A stretch of DNA of 64,000 nt from Talpa occidentalis (lineage: Eukaryota > Chordata > Mammalia > Eulipotyphla > Talpidae): assembly GCF_014898055.3 (NCBI RefSeq), contig NW_023601322.1:71824740-71888739 (forward strand), given 5' to 3'. The notes under the pieces were generated by a model that saw nothing but the letters and a program-made list of their open reading frames with translations, was not told the origin of the DNA and made no database searches. Shown here in pieces: positions 34,378 to 45,043 of the stretch (its first letter is position 1; every line of letters begins with the position of its first letter). Position numbers and translations under genes: made by a program.

Positions 34378-34482
34378 CTCCAACCAGATGATGGGGGGGC
34401 CTATGTGAAAGCAGTCTAGCCAGTGCACCCCCTTGTCAGGTGTCCTCACAGGACCGCCGGGCGCAGCTGTCTGGAGCGTCAT
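34378..34482 (-). CDS. Possible first coding exon of an unrecognised gene
   Basis: On the minus strand an ATG at 34482-34480 has the full Kozak context GCCGCCATG. It opens 35 codons (MTLQTAAPGG..., with HWLDCFHIGPP late in the frame) that end at a splice-donor-like GAG|GTTAGT with the GT at 34377-34376, leaving phase 0. Reading past the donor gives a stop after about 20 more codons. The exon lies at the edge of a small CpG island with promoter-type motifs 45-120 bases upstream. I do not recognise the peptide and see no second exon. It could be the 5' end of a small gene whose other exons I cannot find, the remnant of a duplicated 5' end, or chance. NEUROG1 lies in the direction this would be transcribed, 31 kb away. 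Confidence 0.35.
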
Positions 34483-34612
34483 GGCGGCCTGAGCCGCGGC
34501 TGTCACCAAATCCCGCCCGCGCCTGCAAGTCTCGCGAGGTCACAGCAGCGACCCCCAGCTCGCGCATACCGAGGACCAGCAGACGGATGGCCGCACGTGC
34601 GTCTGGCAGGCT
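34440..34612 (-). promoter_or_regulatory. Isolated CpG island with housekeeping-type promoter motifs
   Basis: About 20 CpGs in 180 bases inside CpG-poor surroundings. Motifs seen: CCCGCCCGCGCC (Sp/E2F-like, 34513-34524), TCTCGCGAGG (34530-34539), close to the TCTCGCGAGA core-promoter element of many TATA-less genes, and a CACGTG E-box (34594-34599). The order fits a minus-strand promoter with start near 34510-34540 and a very short 5' UTR. No such promoter is known to me between NEUROG1 and TIFAB. Confidence 0.5.
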
Positions 34613-34689
34613 TGCTAACCAAGGGAACTTTCCTTGGAGACAAGTCTGGGCCCCTGGCCTCTAGAACCTCAAGTCTATATCGGATTTAA

Positions 34690-35160
34690 TGGGGTTCAGT
34701 TATATATTCAGTCCAGGTGGTGTCAATAACACAATCCTCTCTTGGGTTGAGTCCTGGAAGCTGATCCTAGCACACTGCAATGGTGGGTGGCACCCACGTT
34801 CCAAGGACAGGGGAGCCTCTGATGGCTCCACAGCTCCCAGTCAACCAGCACCTGCGTCCTCTACATGACTTCCTCCAACCACAGACCAGTGGATTATTTA
34901 AAAAATCCTAGAAATTTCTTTCTGACAATTCTACAGATTGAAACTCCAAGACAGGGTTGCCAGCACAGTTGGGTTCTGGTAAGGGCGCTTTTCTGGGGGT
35001 GCAGAATTACTTCCTGTCATGGTGGAGACTCCCTGGGGTCTCTTTTATAAGGGCACTAATCCCATTCATGAGGGTGCCTCCCTCATAACCTAATCACTTC
35101 CTAAATGCTATTCAGATAAAGGATTTTCACCTCCTTACCCAGGTTCTAGGAATGCAAGAT
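34690..35160 (-). mobile_element. MaLR-type LTR, reverse
   Basis: Minus-strand landmarks: ATTCTACAGATTGAAACTCC near 34928, CAGGGTTGCCAGCACAGTTGG near 34952, TCTTTTATAAGGGCACTAATCCCATTCATGAGGGTGCC near 35040, and CCTCATAACCTAATCACTTCC near 35083. The left limit is uncertain. Confidence 0.7.
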
Positions 35161-36274
35161 AACTTCAAGGTTCTAATTTACAGCAATCTGATTTGCAGTT
35201 TTCTAGAAACATATAGACATAAAAAGCTACAACCTGCCTAAGACATGACATCAGAGTCCCAGGAGTAAAACTCTTCTTCCTCTGAATAGTCATGGCTATG
35301 GCTACTCTTTGATTATGCTTTTCTTATCTAAACACCTACTGTGTGTCAGGCTTAGGTTGAGTTCTAAGAATACAGAAAGGAAAGACCAGTCCCATTTATC
35401 ATTCAATAATGTTTGTGGAACACAGATGAGCTGCCCTGGAATGGGTTGCTAAGATACTTAGGGGGGTTTCATCTCAATCTTCAAATATCCCTTGACCATT
35501 TAAACCCCCCCCCAAAAAAGGAAAGAAAATATACCTCCACTAATGGGATACCTCTTGAATTTTCAGGACCAGTCAAGGAAAATGGCTTGCTGCTCTCCTC
35601 ACCCTATCTCCCACCTCCATCCCCAGGTCTCATTGGGCTTTCTGTGGGTCAGATGGATTGTTCCAATCTTGCCTCCTTGGAACCAAGGACAGGGAGGCCT
35701 GAACCACTGACCATGTCAGGCACAGTGGGCTGGGGGTGACGGACTTGTGCCTGTGAAGTCCCACACAAAAGGAGTCTTACTGATTATTCAGGGCAGCAGT
35801 GTAAATATTTAGAAAAAGAAGTCCCTTCCTTAGAAGGTCAGCCTTTGTCTTCTTAAGACTGAAAGGACTTGGTCTGATGGGGGGTCTGAATACAATGGAA
35901 AGGAGAACAGAGCCAAAGCAGCAGCAGCCAAACCAGTGCCATGGCCTACATGATGGAAGAGACCCACAGTGTAGAGAGAACTGAACCAACCACCAGAGTG
36001 AGGGAATCTTCGCTGGAATTCTCCAGGACACCCGCAGGGACCCTTTGCACATGGCACCTTAAGACGTCTTCAGCTCTCCCAAAGGGCTAAGAATTGTGCC
36101 TTGTAAAATGTCTATGAATCTTTCTGTAAAAGCAAATATTCCCAAGATTCCAAAGAGTAGAAAGGGCTCTGAAAACGGCTCTGAACACACTTGATGCTTC
36201 CTCAGTCCCCTCTTTCCCAACCACAGTTGCTCTTCTGTCTTCAGTTAAGCCACTCAGGCAGCCAGTTTCTTCTT
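35161..36274. other. Intergenic, no gene seen
   Basis: A fragment at about 35315-35405 (AAACACCTACTGTGTGTCAGGCTTAGG) is another ancient L2/MIR-age repeat. The 108-codon frame at 35413-35739 has no recognisable domain. Confidence 0.5.
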
Positions 36275-36545
36275 TGTATAAATTAATTAATTAATTTCTT
36301 ACATCGTTGTAGTGCCCATAGTTCTCCCGCCACCAAATCACCCTTGAACTAGCACCATATTCCCTTGTGTTCATTCCTCCCCTGTTCTGACCCCCCTCCC
36401 TCCCTCTCCTTTGCTGGATGCCTCAGATCTATGGTCAACTAGTTTTGACTTTTTCTTGACCTTTTGATTGGTTTCTCTATATTCTATACATAAGTGAGAC
36501 CATCTGATATTTATCTTTTCTGACTTATTTTGGGCAGCCTGTTTC
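36275..36545 (-). mobile_element. LINE-1 3' end fragment, reverse
   Basis: CTCTATATTCTATACATAAGTGAGACCATCTGATATTTATCTTTTCTGACTTATTT is the usual reverse L1 3' end text; a C-rich CCCCCCTCCCTCCC run at about 36390 corresponds to the G-rich 3' UTR tract. Confidence 0.8.
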
Positions 36546-38519
36546 TTGAACAAGTCTCCTGGGCCCTCCCCTGGCAGCTGATCAGGAATTCTGCGTGTTT
36601 AAATTCCTCCCATTCCTGACTCTTCACCTTAAGACTTTCCGACTTGGCTCCTAGAGGGAAAACCTTTTAAGCCCCCTCATGGTAAGAGGCCATTAGGGTC
36701 CCATCAGGGAGGTAAAGATTTGTCTCAAAAATAATGGATTAGGTTCCACCTGCCCAAGGTAATTAAGAAGACGAGGCCCTCCTTGTGCCTGTCTTGGGCC
36801 TGTCTTGATAGATGCCAACTTGAATGGTGACTGTTAGCAGGAGGCACTAACTTACAGAAGGGAAATGGAATCCATATCTTGAAGCCTAGATCAGTCCCAA
36901 CTAGTCATGTCTCAACACAGGTTTTGTTTTATGAATGGTCTGACCTGACTCACTGGCAAGAAGTGCAGTATTGGTGACACCTTCCCTGCCCCTCAGATCT
37001 CTCAGCAAAGCTCCTGGATGTGAAGAACCAGAAGTGATTCCCAGGCAGCTTATGGAAAAGACTACAGTTTGGGGCTGTCTAGTACTTTGTTATATTAACC
37101 CTTGTTTTCTGTTTCTGGTGGTCCTCCAAGGAAACTGCATTTCTGATTTGACAAAAGTTCAGAAAAGTAGTACTCCACTTCTACAGGGAAGCATAAAAAG
37201 TGAGGAAACCTGCATGAAAGCATTTGTGCATCACCCACCCCTGCCATTAGTTGAAGTCATTTCAATGCTATAAGGGCTGCAAGCCCTCAGGGCTGGCAGG
37301 ACACTGAAGGCTGCTCACCCATTTCTATTTCTTGATACTCTGGAACCTATTGGCCCTCCAGCCTAGAAAGACAGTGCCTGTTCTACCAAGAGAAGTAGAT
37401 ACTTATCCCATGTGCCACCCAGTATCCATTTGCCCATCAAAACAACATTTCTGTTTATTTGGGGGCTACTGCCAACTCTAGACAGTCTGGGTGAAGCGCT
37501 AAGTTCAGGTGTCTGTATGTCATTGCTGAAGCTACAGAGCCATCCGCACAGCCAACCCGACACACGCACGGAATCAGCCAATGTTCTCTGCTGACTTTGA
37601 GTCTTAGCCAGTGGCCCAGGTAGAGCATGCACTGCCCAGGTTGTTCCTTGAATGTCCTTATTTCCTGATGCTCCAGACCCCAGACCTCCACTGCAAGGGG
37701 ATAGATAGATATTAACTGTAATAGATATGCAGATCTCTTCCAACATCAGGAGAATAAAGGGTACCCAGTAATCCCCCTCTGAAAGGGGCCAGATAATGAA
37801 AATGGGGAGCTGAGTATTTGGTGAAGTGAGAGAATTGGGATGAAAGTTGAAGAGGGACAAATAATATCTATTAGGAAGCCACTGGAGTAGCGAATTGAAG
37901 TCACTAACACTGCTGACATTCATTGACATTCAAACCAGGCACCAAGTGGGAGCCCTGCATGAAAAAGTTCACAATCAAAAACTCCTCTTTTAAAACAAAC
38001 AAACAAACAAAAAAAAACCAATCATCTTTTAAATTCCTAGGTGCCTTTTTAAAAAGTCAAAGCATAGTCATTCAGCCAGCATCCTCAAAGGGCTAGTAAT
38101 AGGGCCATCAACAGAGGTTTCCCCAACACCCACTCCATGCCACTTACCTTTTGGTGTCCAAGCACTGACCCCACCCCTGCCCTCAGAAACTGCCTCATCA
38201 ATCACAGCCCCACACCATGAGTGTCTATGGAAGCACAAACTGAATGACAGAAAGGAAAATGGGGGTGACCTGTTCTGGGTAGGGGGTATGGCCAGGGAAG
38301 GTAGGCAAATGTTCCAATCTCAGTTTCCCCAGATCTTGCAGCCTCCTGAAGGCAGCCCACTTGGAAGTCCTTGTGGTCTCACAGCCCCTTCTCCCCAAAG
38401 GGAGCTCCCTTTTAGCCCAGGGCATTCTTAGGAGCAAAGGGCACTTCCGAGAGCCTTCCTTGTTTCCCTAAGGCTGCCTCCCTGACAGGTTAGGAAATTG
38501 ACTCATTAGGATTTCATCC
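36546..38519. other. Intergenic, no gene seen
   Basis: Mostly unique. A (CAAA)n tract lies at 37996-38012. The 188-codon reverse frame at 37363-37929 has many low-complexity features absent and no domain; it is interrupted by repeat-like text and is not supported as a gene. Confidence 0.45.
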
Positions 38520-39000
38520 ATCTTTTCACGGCCCATCTCCCCCCCCCCTCCACCTCCTGCTCCCTTCTGTGTCACTAAATCAACAGCATCCTCTCACTGG
38601 CCTCCCTAATTAGAGGAAGGCCTGTTCTGTGTGCTGGCAGACCAAGCAACCTGGAATCACCTGGTCACCAGCACACTCACCTGCAGCGCTTTCAGACGGG
38701 TGGGCGAAGGGCAGCCCAGCAGCCCCCACCTAGATGAAACAGGGGCTGGAGGCCCTGCTCCCGACCTGTCAATCACGGCTTAGTCCGCAGCTGCGCTCTC
38801 GGCAGCGCCAGCGCACTGCTACTCTGAGGGAGATAAACATCGAGAAATCTAATCCAGTGCGGCTTCAGAGATAAACAGATGTGCTGGCCGCCATCGGTCA
38901 GGAGATAACGCCCCCGCCCCGCCCCACGCGCCCGCCTGGCCCTGCACCTGCCTGAGGCGACCCGGATGAGCCTCTTGGGAGGCAGGCTGCGTCCCCCCAG
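38520..39000. promoter_or_regulatory. Candidate long-range enhancer with PBX/MEIS and GATA sites
   Basis: Repeat-free block with CpGs and a dense set of sites: CACCTG E-boxes near 38657 and 38678, TGTCAATCA (38767-38775), a PBX/MEIS-type core, CAGCTG near 38790, three GATAA cores (38832-38836, 38870-38874, 38904-38908), CAGATG (38876-38881) next to the second, and a CCCCGCCCCGCCCC box near 38911. E-boxes beside homeodomain cofactor sites suit a neural enhancer. Function and conservation are inferred, not shown. Confidence 0.45.
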
Positions 39001-40430
39001 CCTGGAGAAAGGGTCTCCAGCACCGCGAGTGGGGGGCGGGGGGTGGAGCCAGAGAAGAAAGAAACTAGGTTTGTTACAAATTCGACAGAGCCGGTGTTTG
39101 GAACTAACAGCCTGGGTTAGAATCTGGCTCCGCAGCTCTGACAGGTGACAGCAAATCTGCACCTGGATTGTTCTCATCAGGTTGGAATAATCACGTACCA
39201 CTTCATTCGAACCGTACCGTTGCCATTAAAAGAGGTCGCACCAAGTAAGCCTCAGTAGATAGTGGTGGCCAAACTCAGCCAGCCTATCAGCCAGCAATCA
39301 CTGTAGACACTATTGGGGGGCATTGAACGTGGCCCCAGACGTTTTAGGTGAGGGAAAGAGTTTTGACCCCCTAGAGGGCCTGCACAGCCTCAAAAATGAC
39401 AGCCCCAGGCTGACACAGCAAATAAGTGGAAGTGACACCATGGTGAGGAAACAGGTTGGGAACATAGGGTTGGGGACAAGCGGGTTGGGGGTAGTGCTGG
39501 CAACGGAAGGTTAGTCCTTCCGTGGCACTTGAAGCTCCATAACCTGGCCTATGCGAGCTTGGGAGACTTCCCTGCAGAGCACCCCACATAACTCATTAAT
39601 TTATTCCACAGACACGCAGGAACACCTCTAAGGTCCATTTCTTTCTAGGAGTGAAATATGGCCCCTGCCCTCAAGGTAAAATTTAGGTACTTAGCAGGGA
39701 TCATAGGTATCTGCAAGCTATACACCTCCCAGCTAGCCAGCCCTACAGTCCCCCCTCCTTTGGTGAGGCCATTTCTTCCCTACCCCCAGGGACTGGATTA
39801 ACCCAATTTTTGCTGAGGTATGAAGGGTAGAAGGACCTCTGGGGCTATAACTAATGTAGTATGATTTCTGTCCCTGAGACCACCAGGCTAGACGTTCAGT
39901 GAGGGTAGGACATACCCCATCCTATATCCCACCCTCGGTGTCAGCATTTGTGGGTGATACGGATGTGGGTCACACAGCTCGTGGATGAAGTGAGGGGGAA
40001 GACCTGGCTATCAGGCCACGTGCCTACACAAGCGTACAGAGCACATTTAGATTGGCAGATGGGCCAGCAGGACTAGTGGATGGGCAGGAGGCTGTGGCCA
40101 CTTGGCCACATGCTAGGGACCGGGGAACTGAGTCTGCCCCTAAACTGGCTTCTTTTGTTAGTGCTCCCTTCTTGGCCAGCCTGTGTTGGGAGAAGGGTCT
40201 GGAAATGCCAGAGCCACCAGGATTGGGAGGTCCTTGTGGCCACGTCAGACACAGGGGTTGAGGTGGAGCTAAGGACTGCACCCTCAAGCCCCTGGCGCCT
40301 CTGCTGGAGAGGCTAGACACAAATACCTGGACTTAAGCCCCTGGATCTCTGAGGGATGCCACAGGACAGAGACTCCAGACTCCCAGAGCAGTGCAGGGTG
40401 CGAGTCCGCTCTCTTCGCTGCGTGGAGTGC
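39001..40430. other. Intergenic, no gene seen
   Basis: Unique sequence between two candidate regulatory blocks. Frames at 38773-39201 and 40024-40320 show no domain. Confidence 0.45.
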
Positions 40431-41165
40431 ACAAAGGGCACATAGTGCGTACTAGTTAAAAAGTTATTAGTCCCCTCCCGCCAGTGTGATTCCACTTTGT
40501 TTCTGTGAGGACGGAGTGAACCTTTCATGCTATTGCGCAGTGGCGATTTAGCGCAGCTTTTGTGAACCTGAAAGGAGCTGTAGCCTCTTCTGGGGTGCGT
40601 GTTCCCACTACATCAACTTCCGAGGCATCAGGGCCCATGGTTCCCAGAGCCACTGCACCCTACAGCCGGTTTTCCCTGCGTGGCAGCTGGGGCCGATGGC
40701 ACAAACCGCTGAACCAGAGCAGCCCTCAGGCCTCGCTCGCGGAGGCCCTCACCTCCTTCACCAAAGTGAAAAAATGCGCGCAGACCTTTTACCTCTACTT
40801 GGGGGTAATTGGACTGGGTTTAAAGAGCTATTAAGGCCTGGAGAGGCCGCTTCTCTCTGAATAGCTTTGTGCAATGTTTGCAGAGACATTTGCATCTGTT
40901 TGCACTTGGGGAAACGGTCTTGAAGGCTCGGTAGCCAGAAAGAGCAAGGATTGTTTTGTCTCTACCCCTCCCGGCTCCGCTCTGCGCCCGGCAGCTTCGT
41001 GAGCCCAGCAGAGGCATGCAAAACCCGCCCGGTTCAAAGATTGGGCGCCCTCGCTCTCAGTCCACATTTAAACAATTGCTGTTAACAATGCAATTTTAAG
41101 CAGAAAATCGTCTAACTAGATTAAATCCACATGCCATAAAAACCAGGGAGAGAAAAGTCCGTATC
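40431..41165. promoter_or_regulatory. Candidate conserved enhancer block
   Basis: Repeat-free, with retained CpGs and AT-rich core motifs: GGGTAATTGG near 40804, GAGCTATTAAGG near 40826, TTTGCAGAGACATTTGCATCTGTTTGC near 40877 (includes a GCATCTG E-box and POU-like ATTTGCAT), AAGGATTGTTTTG SOX-like near 40946, and ACAATTGCTGTTAACAATGCAATTTTAAG near 41072 with paired SOX-like ACAAT cores. A 90-codon frame at 40562-40834 has no recognised domain. Inferred enhancer. Confidence 0.42.
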
Positions 41166-41199
41166 GGCACAGGAGTGCAGACGCCTAACAGGATAGAAA

Positions 41200-41960
41200 G
41201 TGTGAAATGCATGCAGAGGTGGAGCGACAGGCAGGTGCCTTGGCCTCCCTCTCGCCGGCCAAGGACGGGATGCTGCCTCCCTTCAACCCCGACGCCTCAG
41301 CAGAGGAAGGGGCTCCCGGGGGAGCAGCAAGGGAGGCTGGTCTCCCACCTTCTGCCACCCGGGGCGGGGTGTGTGTGTGCCTGAAGTCCAGTCCTTGGCC
41401 CCCATCAGCCTCCCCCACTCCCCGCAGATCCCGCGAACTCGCCCGAGCTGTGCGCGCCCGCCCCTCCCTGCCCTCCCCGGAGCTGGGGGCGCAGAGCAAG
41501 CCTGGGGAAGCCGGAACGCCCTCTCCACTCGCGAGACTGAGCAGACAGGCTCTTTAATAGAAACGAATCAAAGTCAGGCCTTAGAAAGCCCATTGCTATG
41601 GCAGCAGAGTTCTCTGAAAGCGACAAAGCCCAGAACCCCTCCCTCCTGTCCCCTCACCCCCTACCCCCGCCCTGCCTGGAGCCACGCTCGGAGCGCGCTC
41701 GGACGGGTTAATCACTGTAAAAACAAAGAGATGAAAGGCTCTCCAATTGGGTAGCTCTAGGCGGCCTCCTCCCGGGTCTAGGGAGAGGGCAGAGGAGGGG
41801 GCCGCTGGGGCCTGGCTTCCCTGGAGAGCTCGGAAGGCTCTTCAGCCGGGTGGGAGCCACGTCCCACCGTCCCCAGGCGGCGCCGCCCACACAATCTGGC
41901 GCCTCCCGAAGGGTCTTCAAGGCAGTTGGACCAGCACAGACCGTCCCCCTCCACCACACT
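41200..41960. promoter_or_regulatory. Orphan CpG island
   Basis: CpG-dense stretch, 38 kb downstream of NEUROG1. Contains CTCGCGAGA at 41528-41536 (reverse of TCTCGCGAG), an X-box-like TTGCTATGGCAGC near 41593, and GGGTTAATCACTGTAAAAACAAAG near 41705. Overlapping frames on both strands (for example 41207-41557) are low-complexity Pro/Ser/Ala/Arg and typical of CpG islands. It could be an enhancer-associated island or the promoter of a non-coding RNA. Confidence 0.5.
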
Positions 41961-41989
41961 CCTGCCCCGACCTGCAGTCACAGCCCCCC

Positions 41990-42330
41990 AAAAAAGCTAT
42001 GCACAAAAACCCTGGGCTTTTTCATGATCCCTAAGGAAATATTTGGGAGGAGGAGTCGGGGAGAGGGGGGGAGAGAGGGGGAGAGAGCCTGTGAATTACT
42101 AGTTCTAGAAAACAAAAGGGCCACACAAAATTGAAATTAATAAGCATGTATTATATATTTGTAATATGATAACCTTGTCAATTCGTCAAGTGTAAATCAA
42201 TGTATGTAGTTCTATAAAAATTAAATTTAAAATGGGATGTGGAGGCATTTTTATATCTTCGATATTTTGTGTGGTGGGGCAGAGAAGGAGTCTTTAAAGG
42301 CATCAAAGTTTCTGTGTAAACTCCACCTGG
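41990..42330. promoter_or_regulatory. Candidate AT-rich conserved element
   Basis: Sharp switch from GC-rich to AT-rich, repeat-free: GTGAATTACTAGTTC near 42091, AATTGAAATTAATAAGCATG near 42128, CAATTCGTCAAGTGTAAATCAATG near 42179, and CTTTAAAGGCATCAAAGTTTC near 42291 (TCF/LEF-like ATCAAAG). Homeodomain-rich; function inferred. Confidence 0.35.
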
Positions 42331-43774
42331 GAGCCAGGGGCATGGAGTGCAAAGTCAATGGGCCCCTGTTTATTCTGTAACTGGTTCATTGGAGTCCCTG
42401 GCCCCTCCTCGCTGCTCATCTCAGCCCCACTCTCCTGCTCCTGTCAGGGAGCAGACTGTCAGGGTTCTCAGACACCTTCCCTCCCACCACCCCATCTCCA
42501 TTAGTGAGATGGAGACCCTGAGATGGGAAGCAAGGCAGGGACATGTCTGATCGCTCATCAGTAAAAGGCCAGGCAGGCATGGGCCTGTGGTCTCCAGCTG
42601 GTGGTCTTTCCTCCCACCCAGTTCAGAGTTTCTGCCCTACAGAGGATGAGGCAGTGTGAGGGGAAGAGCATAGAGAGACTCCATGCCATAGGCCTGCGGT
42701 CCAGAACTCCACAGTCGAGCTTTCCAGAGACTTTCTCTCAGGTATGAGAAGCCCCTAGGCTCCTGGAGGGATCTGGGAGCTGGTCCTGGCCTTGGAGCAC
42801 TGCCTCACTACAGCTGATTGCAGATATATATACGTACACATATATAAGTATCTTTTAAGTTTGTAGGTCCAGGACCACCCCAGTGCCCAGTATCATGTAA
42901 ACCAGTGTCATCCAGTCCCTTCGCTATATTAGCAAATCTTTCAAAGTAAAAAGAGCACCCCCCCCCATTCATTCCCCACACAGTAACATCACGCAACCAA
43001 ATTCATTACCTCAAATCTCCTGATTTAGGGTCTCGAGACTCAGATATTCCCATGGTCAAGAATAATAGTAAGAAAAATCTCTTCCTGTTTCTGGGCCTCA
43101 GTATCCCTATAATAAGTGAAATTCATGGAAAACTCTGGATAGTGAATGAGAGGAGACATGGCAAGAAAGGCCGATGCCTGGCCTGAATGAGGCCAGTTGG
43201 CTCTCCCTGGCACTGCGGATGCTTGGGATCAGCAGTTGCGTCCTCGGTGGTCACCCAGTGTGAGACAGCTCTGCACTGGACATTTTCCTCTCTCTGTTCT
43301 GATGAGGCCACTTTACTGGAGTCCCCAGGTTATTCTAGGGGAATCTCTGGAGCAAGATTCCAAGGACAGAAATGGAGAGGGAAGAGTCACTCTCCATGAG
43401 CTTTGCTCTCAGCCCCCTCCCTACCTTGAATGAGGCAAAGGTTTCTCTGTCCTGTTTGCTTCTCTGGGGACTGCCATCTGTGCCTGATTACCCCATCCAT
43501 CACTGCTGAGGAGGGGGCTGCTGAGCCCCAGTGGGAGAGGGAATAGTGTGGAATCACCACTACCAACTCAGTCTCCAAAATCCCCATAGGAAGGCTGCTC
43601 AACCCAGTCACTGCATCCATTTCCCTGGCATTGCATTGGGCACTATTGAGTCCTAGGACCCTCTTTTAGGTCCTGGCGGGAATGCAGCCAGGGTCCAGGT
43701 CATCAGAGCAACATCTCCATCTGCCTTGAAAATCTTACTTTCATATCTGTTTTCTTTCCTGGGGGACATAAGCT

Positions 43775-43812
<38 letters not shown>

Positions 43813-43954
43813 CTCTTTTCTTCTTGGGAGAATGGAACAAGGGAGTGGGGACAGTCTTCTGACTCTTGTGAAGCATCATACCCAGGCCCCAAGGCCAGAG
43901 CCAATCTAAAGCATGAAGCTTGAGCTTGCAGGAGAGGCACATCTTATCATCATG
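42331..43954. other. Intergenic, no gene seen
   Basis: Unique sequence apart from a short (TA)/(CATA) tract at about 42824-42848 and the (CA)n at 43778-43810. Confidence 0.5.
43778..43810. repeat. (CA)16 microsatellite
   Basis: Uninterrupted CA dinucleotide tract. Confidence 0.97.
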
Positions 43955-44105
43955 GGGGTTTTTGTTAGACTTGGAATCCATGATCTGGCTCAAATCCAGC
44001 CTCACCTCTACCTTCAGTGGGCTCATTGTAAAATGGGGATATAGCACCTCCCTCAATGGAGCTGTTAATGGCATAAAAAGCATAAACAGTTGGCACCTGT
44101 ACCTA
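43955..44105 (-). mobile_element. MIR SINE
   Basis: Reverse MIR: ATGATCTGGCTCAAATCCAGCCTC, GTGGGCTCATTGTAAAATGGGGATATAGCACC, GTTAATGGCATAAAAAGC. Confidence 0.78.
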
Positions 44106-44129
44106 CAATGTCACAAATGTCAGTGGTTC

Positions 44130-44781
44130 TGTAACAGTGTGATAACCATAGACAGGGGAGGTTCCAGGTTCCCTGCCCCACTCAAGGAAGGGTGGAGCTG
44201 AGCAGTGAGGAGAAGCTGAAGAAGACTAGAAAGTGACTGAAAAGGAGAAGGAGAAGATGGAGTGGGGACTTGGCAGAGAGACATGTGAAGAAGAAGCCGT
44301 GCTTGCTTCTGGGCCTCGGGCTTGTGCCAGGGAATTGGGGTACATGGAAGGAGACACTTGAAAGAGACAGGGAAGTGGGTGAGAGACCCATGGGGAAGTT
44401 CCTAATGGCAGCCTTTATCTTGACTTGTATTTTGATTGTGCTCTTCTCCTTCCAGACTTGCCTGGCCCCTTTTACTCTTTTCCGATGGGTCCCCACCAGA
44501 AGGTGCCTTAGATGTGTGCAAAGCTTTGGGGCCGTAGTCTCCCTGCTTTGGACCAACTCTGTTTGCCTGGACACTTACCCACGAGGGGATGGATGCCTTT
44601 GGGTGCTTCATTTGAAAACTATAATCTTTCTCTTCGCTTCTCTCTAATGCATACTGATTGTAATAAAGTTTTTTTGTGGAAGTTTTTACACACTGAGAGT
44701 GTGTTTTATCTTATGTGATGGACGACAGAACCCATTTAGAGCAGGCAGGTTTGGGGATGCCCCTCAGTTTGCCCTGTAACA
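44130..44781 (+). mobile_element. Solo LTR of an endogenous retrovirus (+ copy)
   Basis: Bounded by TGTAACAG and CTGTAACA (TG...CA). Flanks GTTC (44126-44129) and GTTT (44782-44785) look like a 4-base target duplication with one change, as in class I (gamma-like) ERVs. A poly(A) signal AATAAA sits near 44661, 120 bases from the end, as expected for the R region. It is homologous over its whole length, about 75-80% by eye, to the reverse copy at 45409-46005. The 125-codon frame inside (44270-44647) is not supported as a gene. No internal viral sequence is next to it. Confidence 0.75.
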
Positions 44782-44899
44782 GTTTTGCAATTCACCATCA
44801 TGATGCTCATCCCTGCATTCCAGCCCCAGGAGTCAAAAATTGTAGCAGGGACTTTCTCAAGAACTTAAATCACACTCAGTGCTCCTTTCTCTTTTCTCA

Positions 44900-45031
44900 C
44901 TATTTTTAGTCGTTTATTAAGCACTTCTATTCAGACACTGCTCTAAGTGTTTTCACATGCTAACCTCATGGACACTTCACTTTGACCCCAGTTTCTAGAG
45001 AGTGACCACAGAGAAGCACAGAAAGGCTGAA
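44900..45031 (+). mobile_element. MIR SINE, left part (split by a SINE)
   Basis: TTAAGCACTTCTATTCAGACACTGCTCTAAGTG, then CACAGAGAAGCACAGAAAGGCTGAATAACCTGCC. It continues after the SINE at 45373-45404. Confidence 0.75.
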
Positions 45032-45043
45032 TAACCTGCCAAG

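Noticed and set aside
37363..37929. 188-codon reverse frame, the longest outside NEUROG1 and LINE-1
   Set aside because: Low GC, no CpG island, no recognisable domain, and composition like the surrounding non-coding DNA.
44270..44647. 125-codon frame with a hydrophobic stretch, similar to a shorter frame read on the minus strand at 45588-45824
   Set aside because: Both lie inside the two solo LTRs, so the shared peptide follows from DNA homology. The frames differ in length and end differently.
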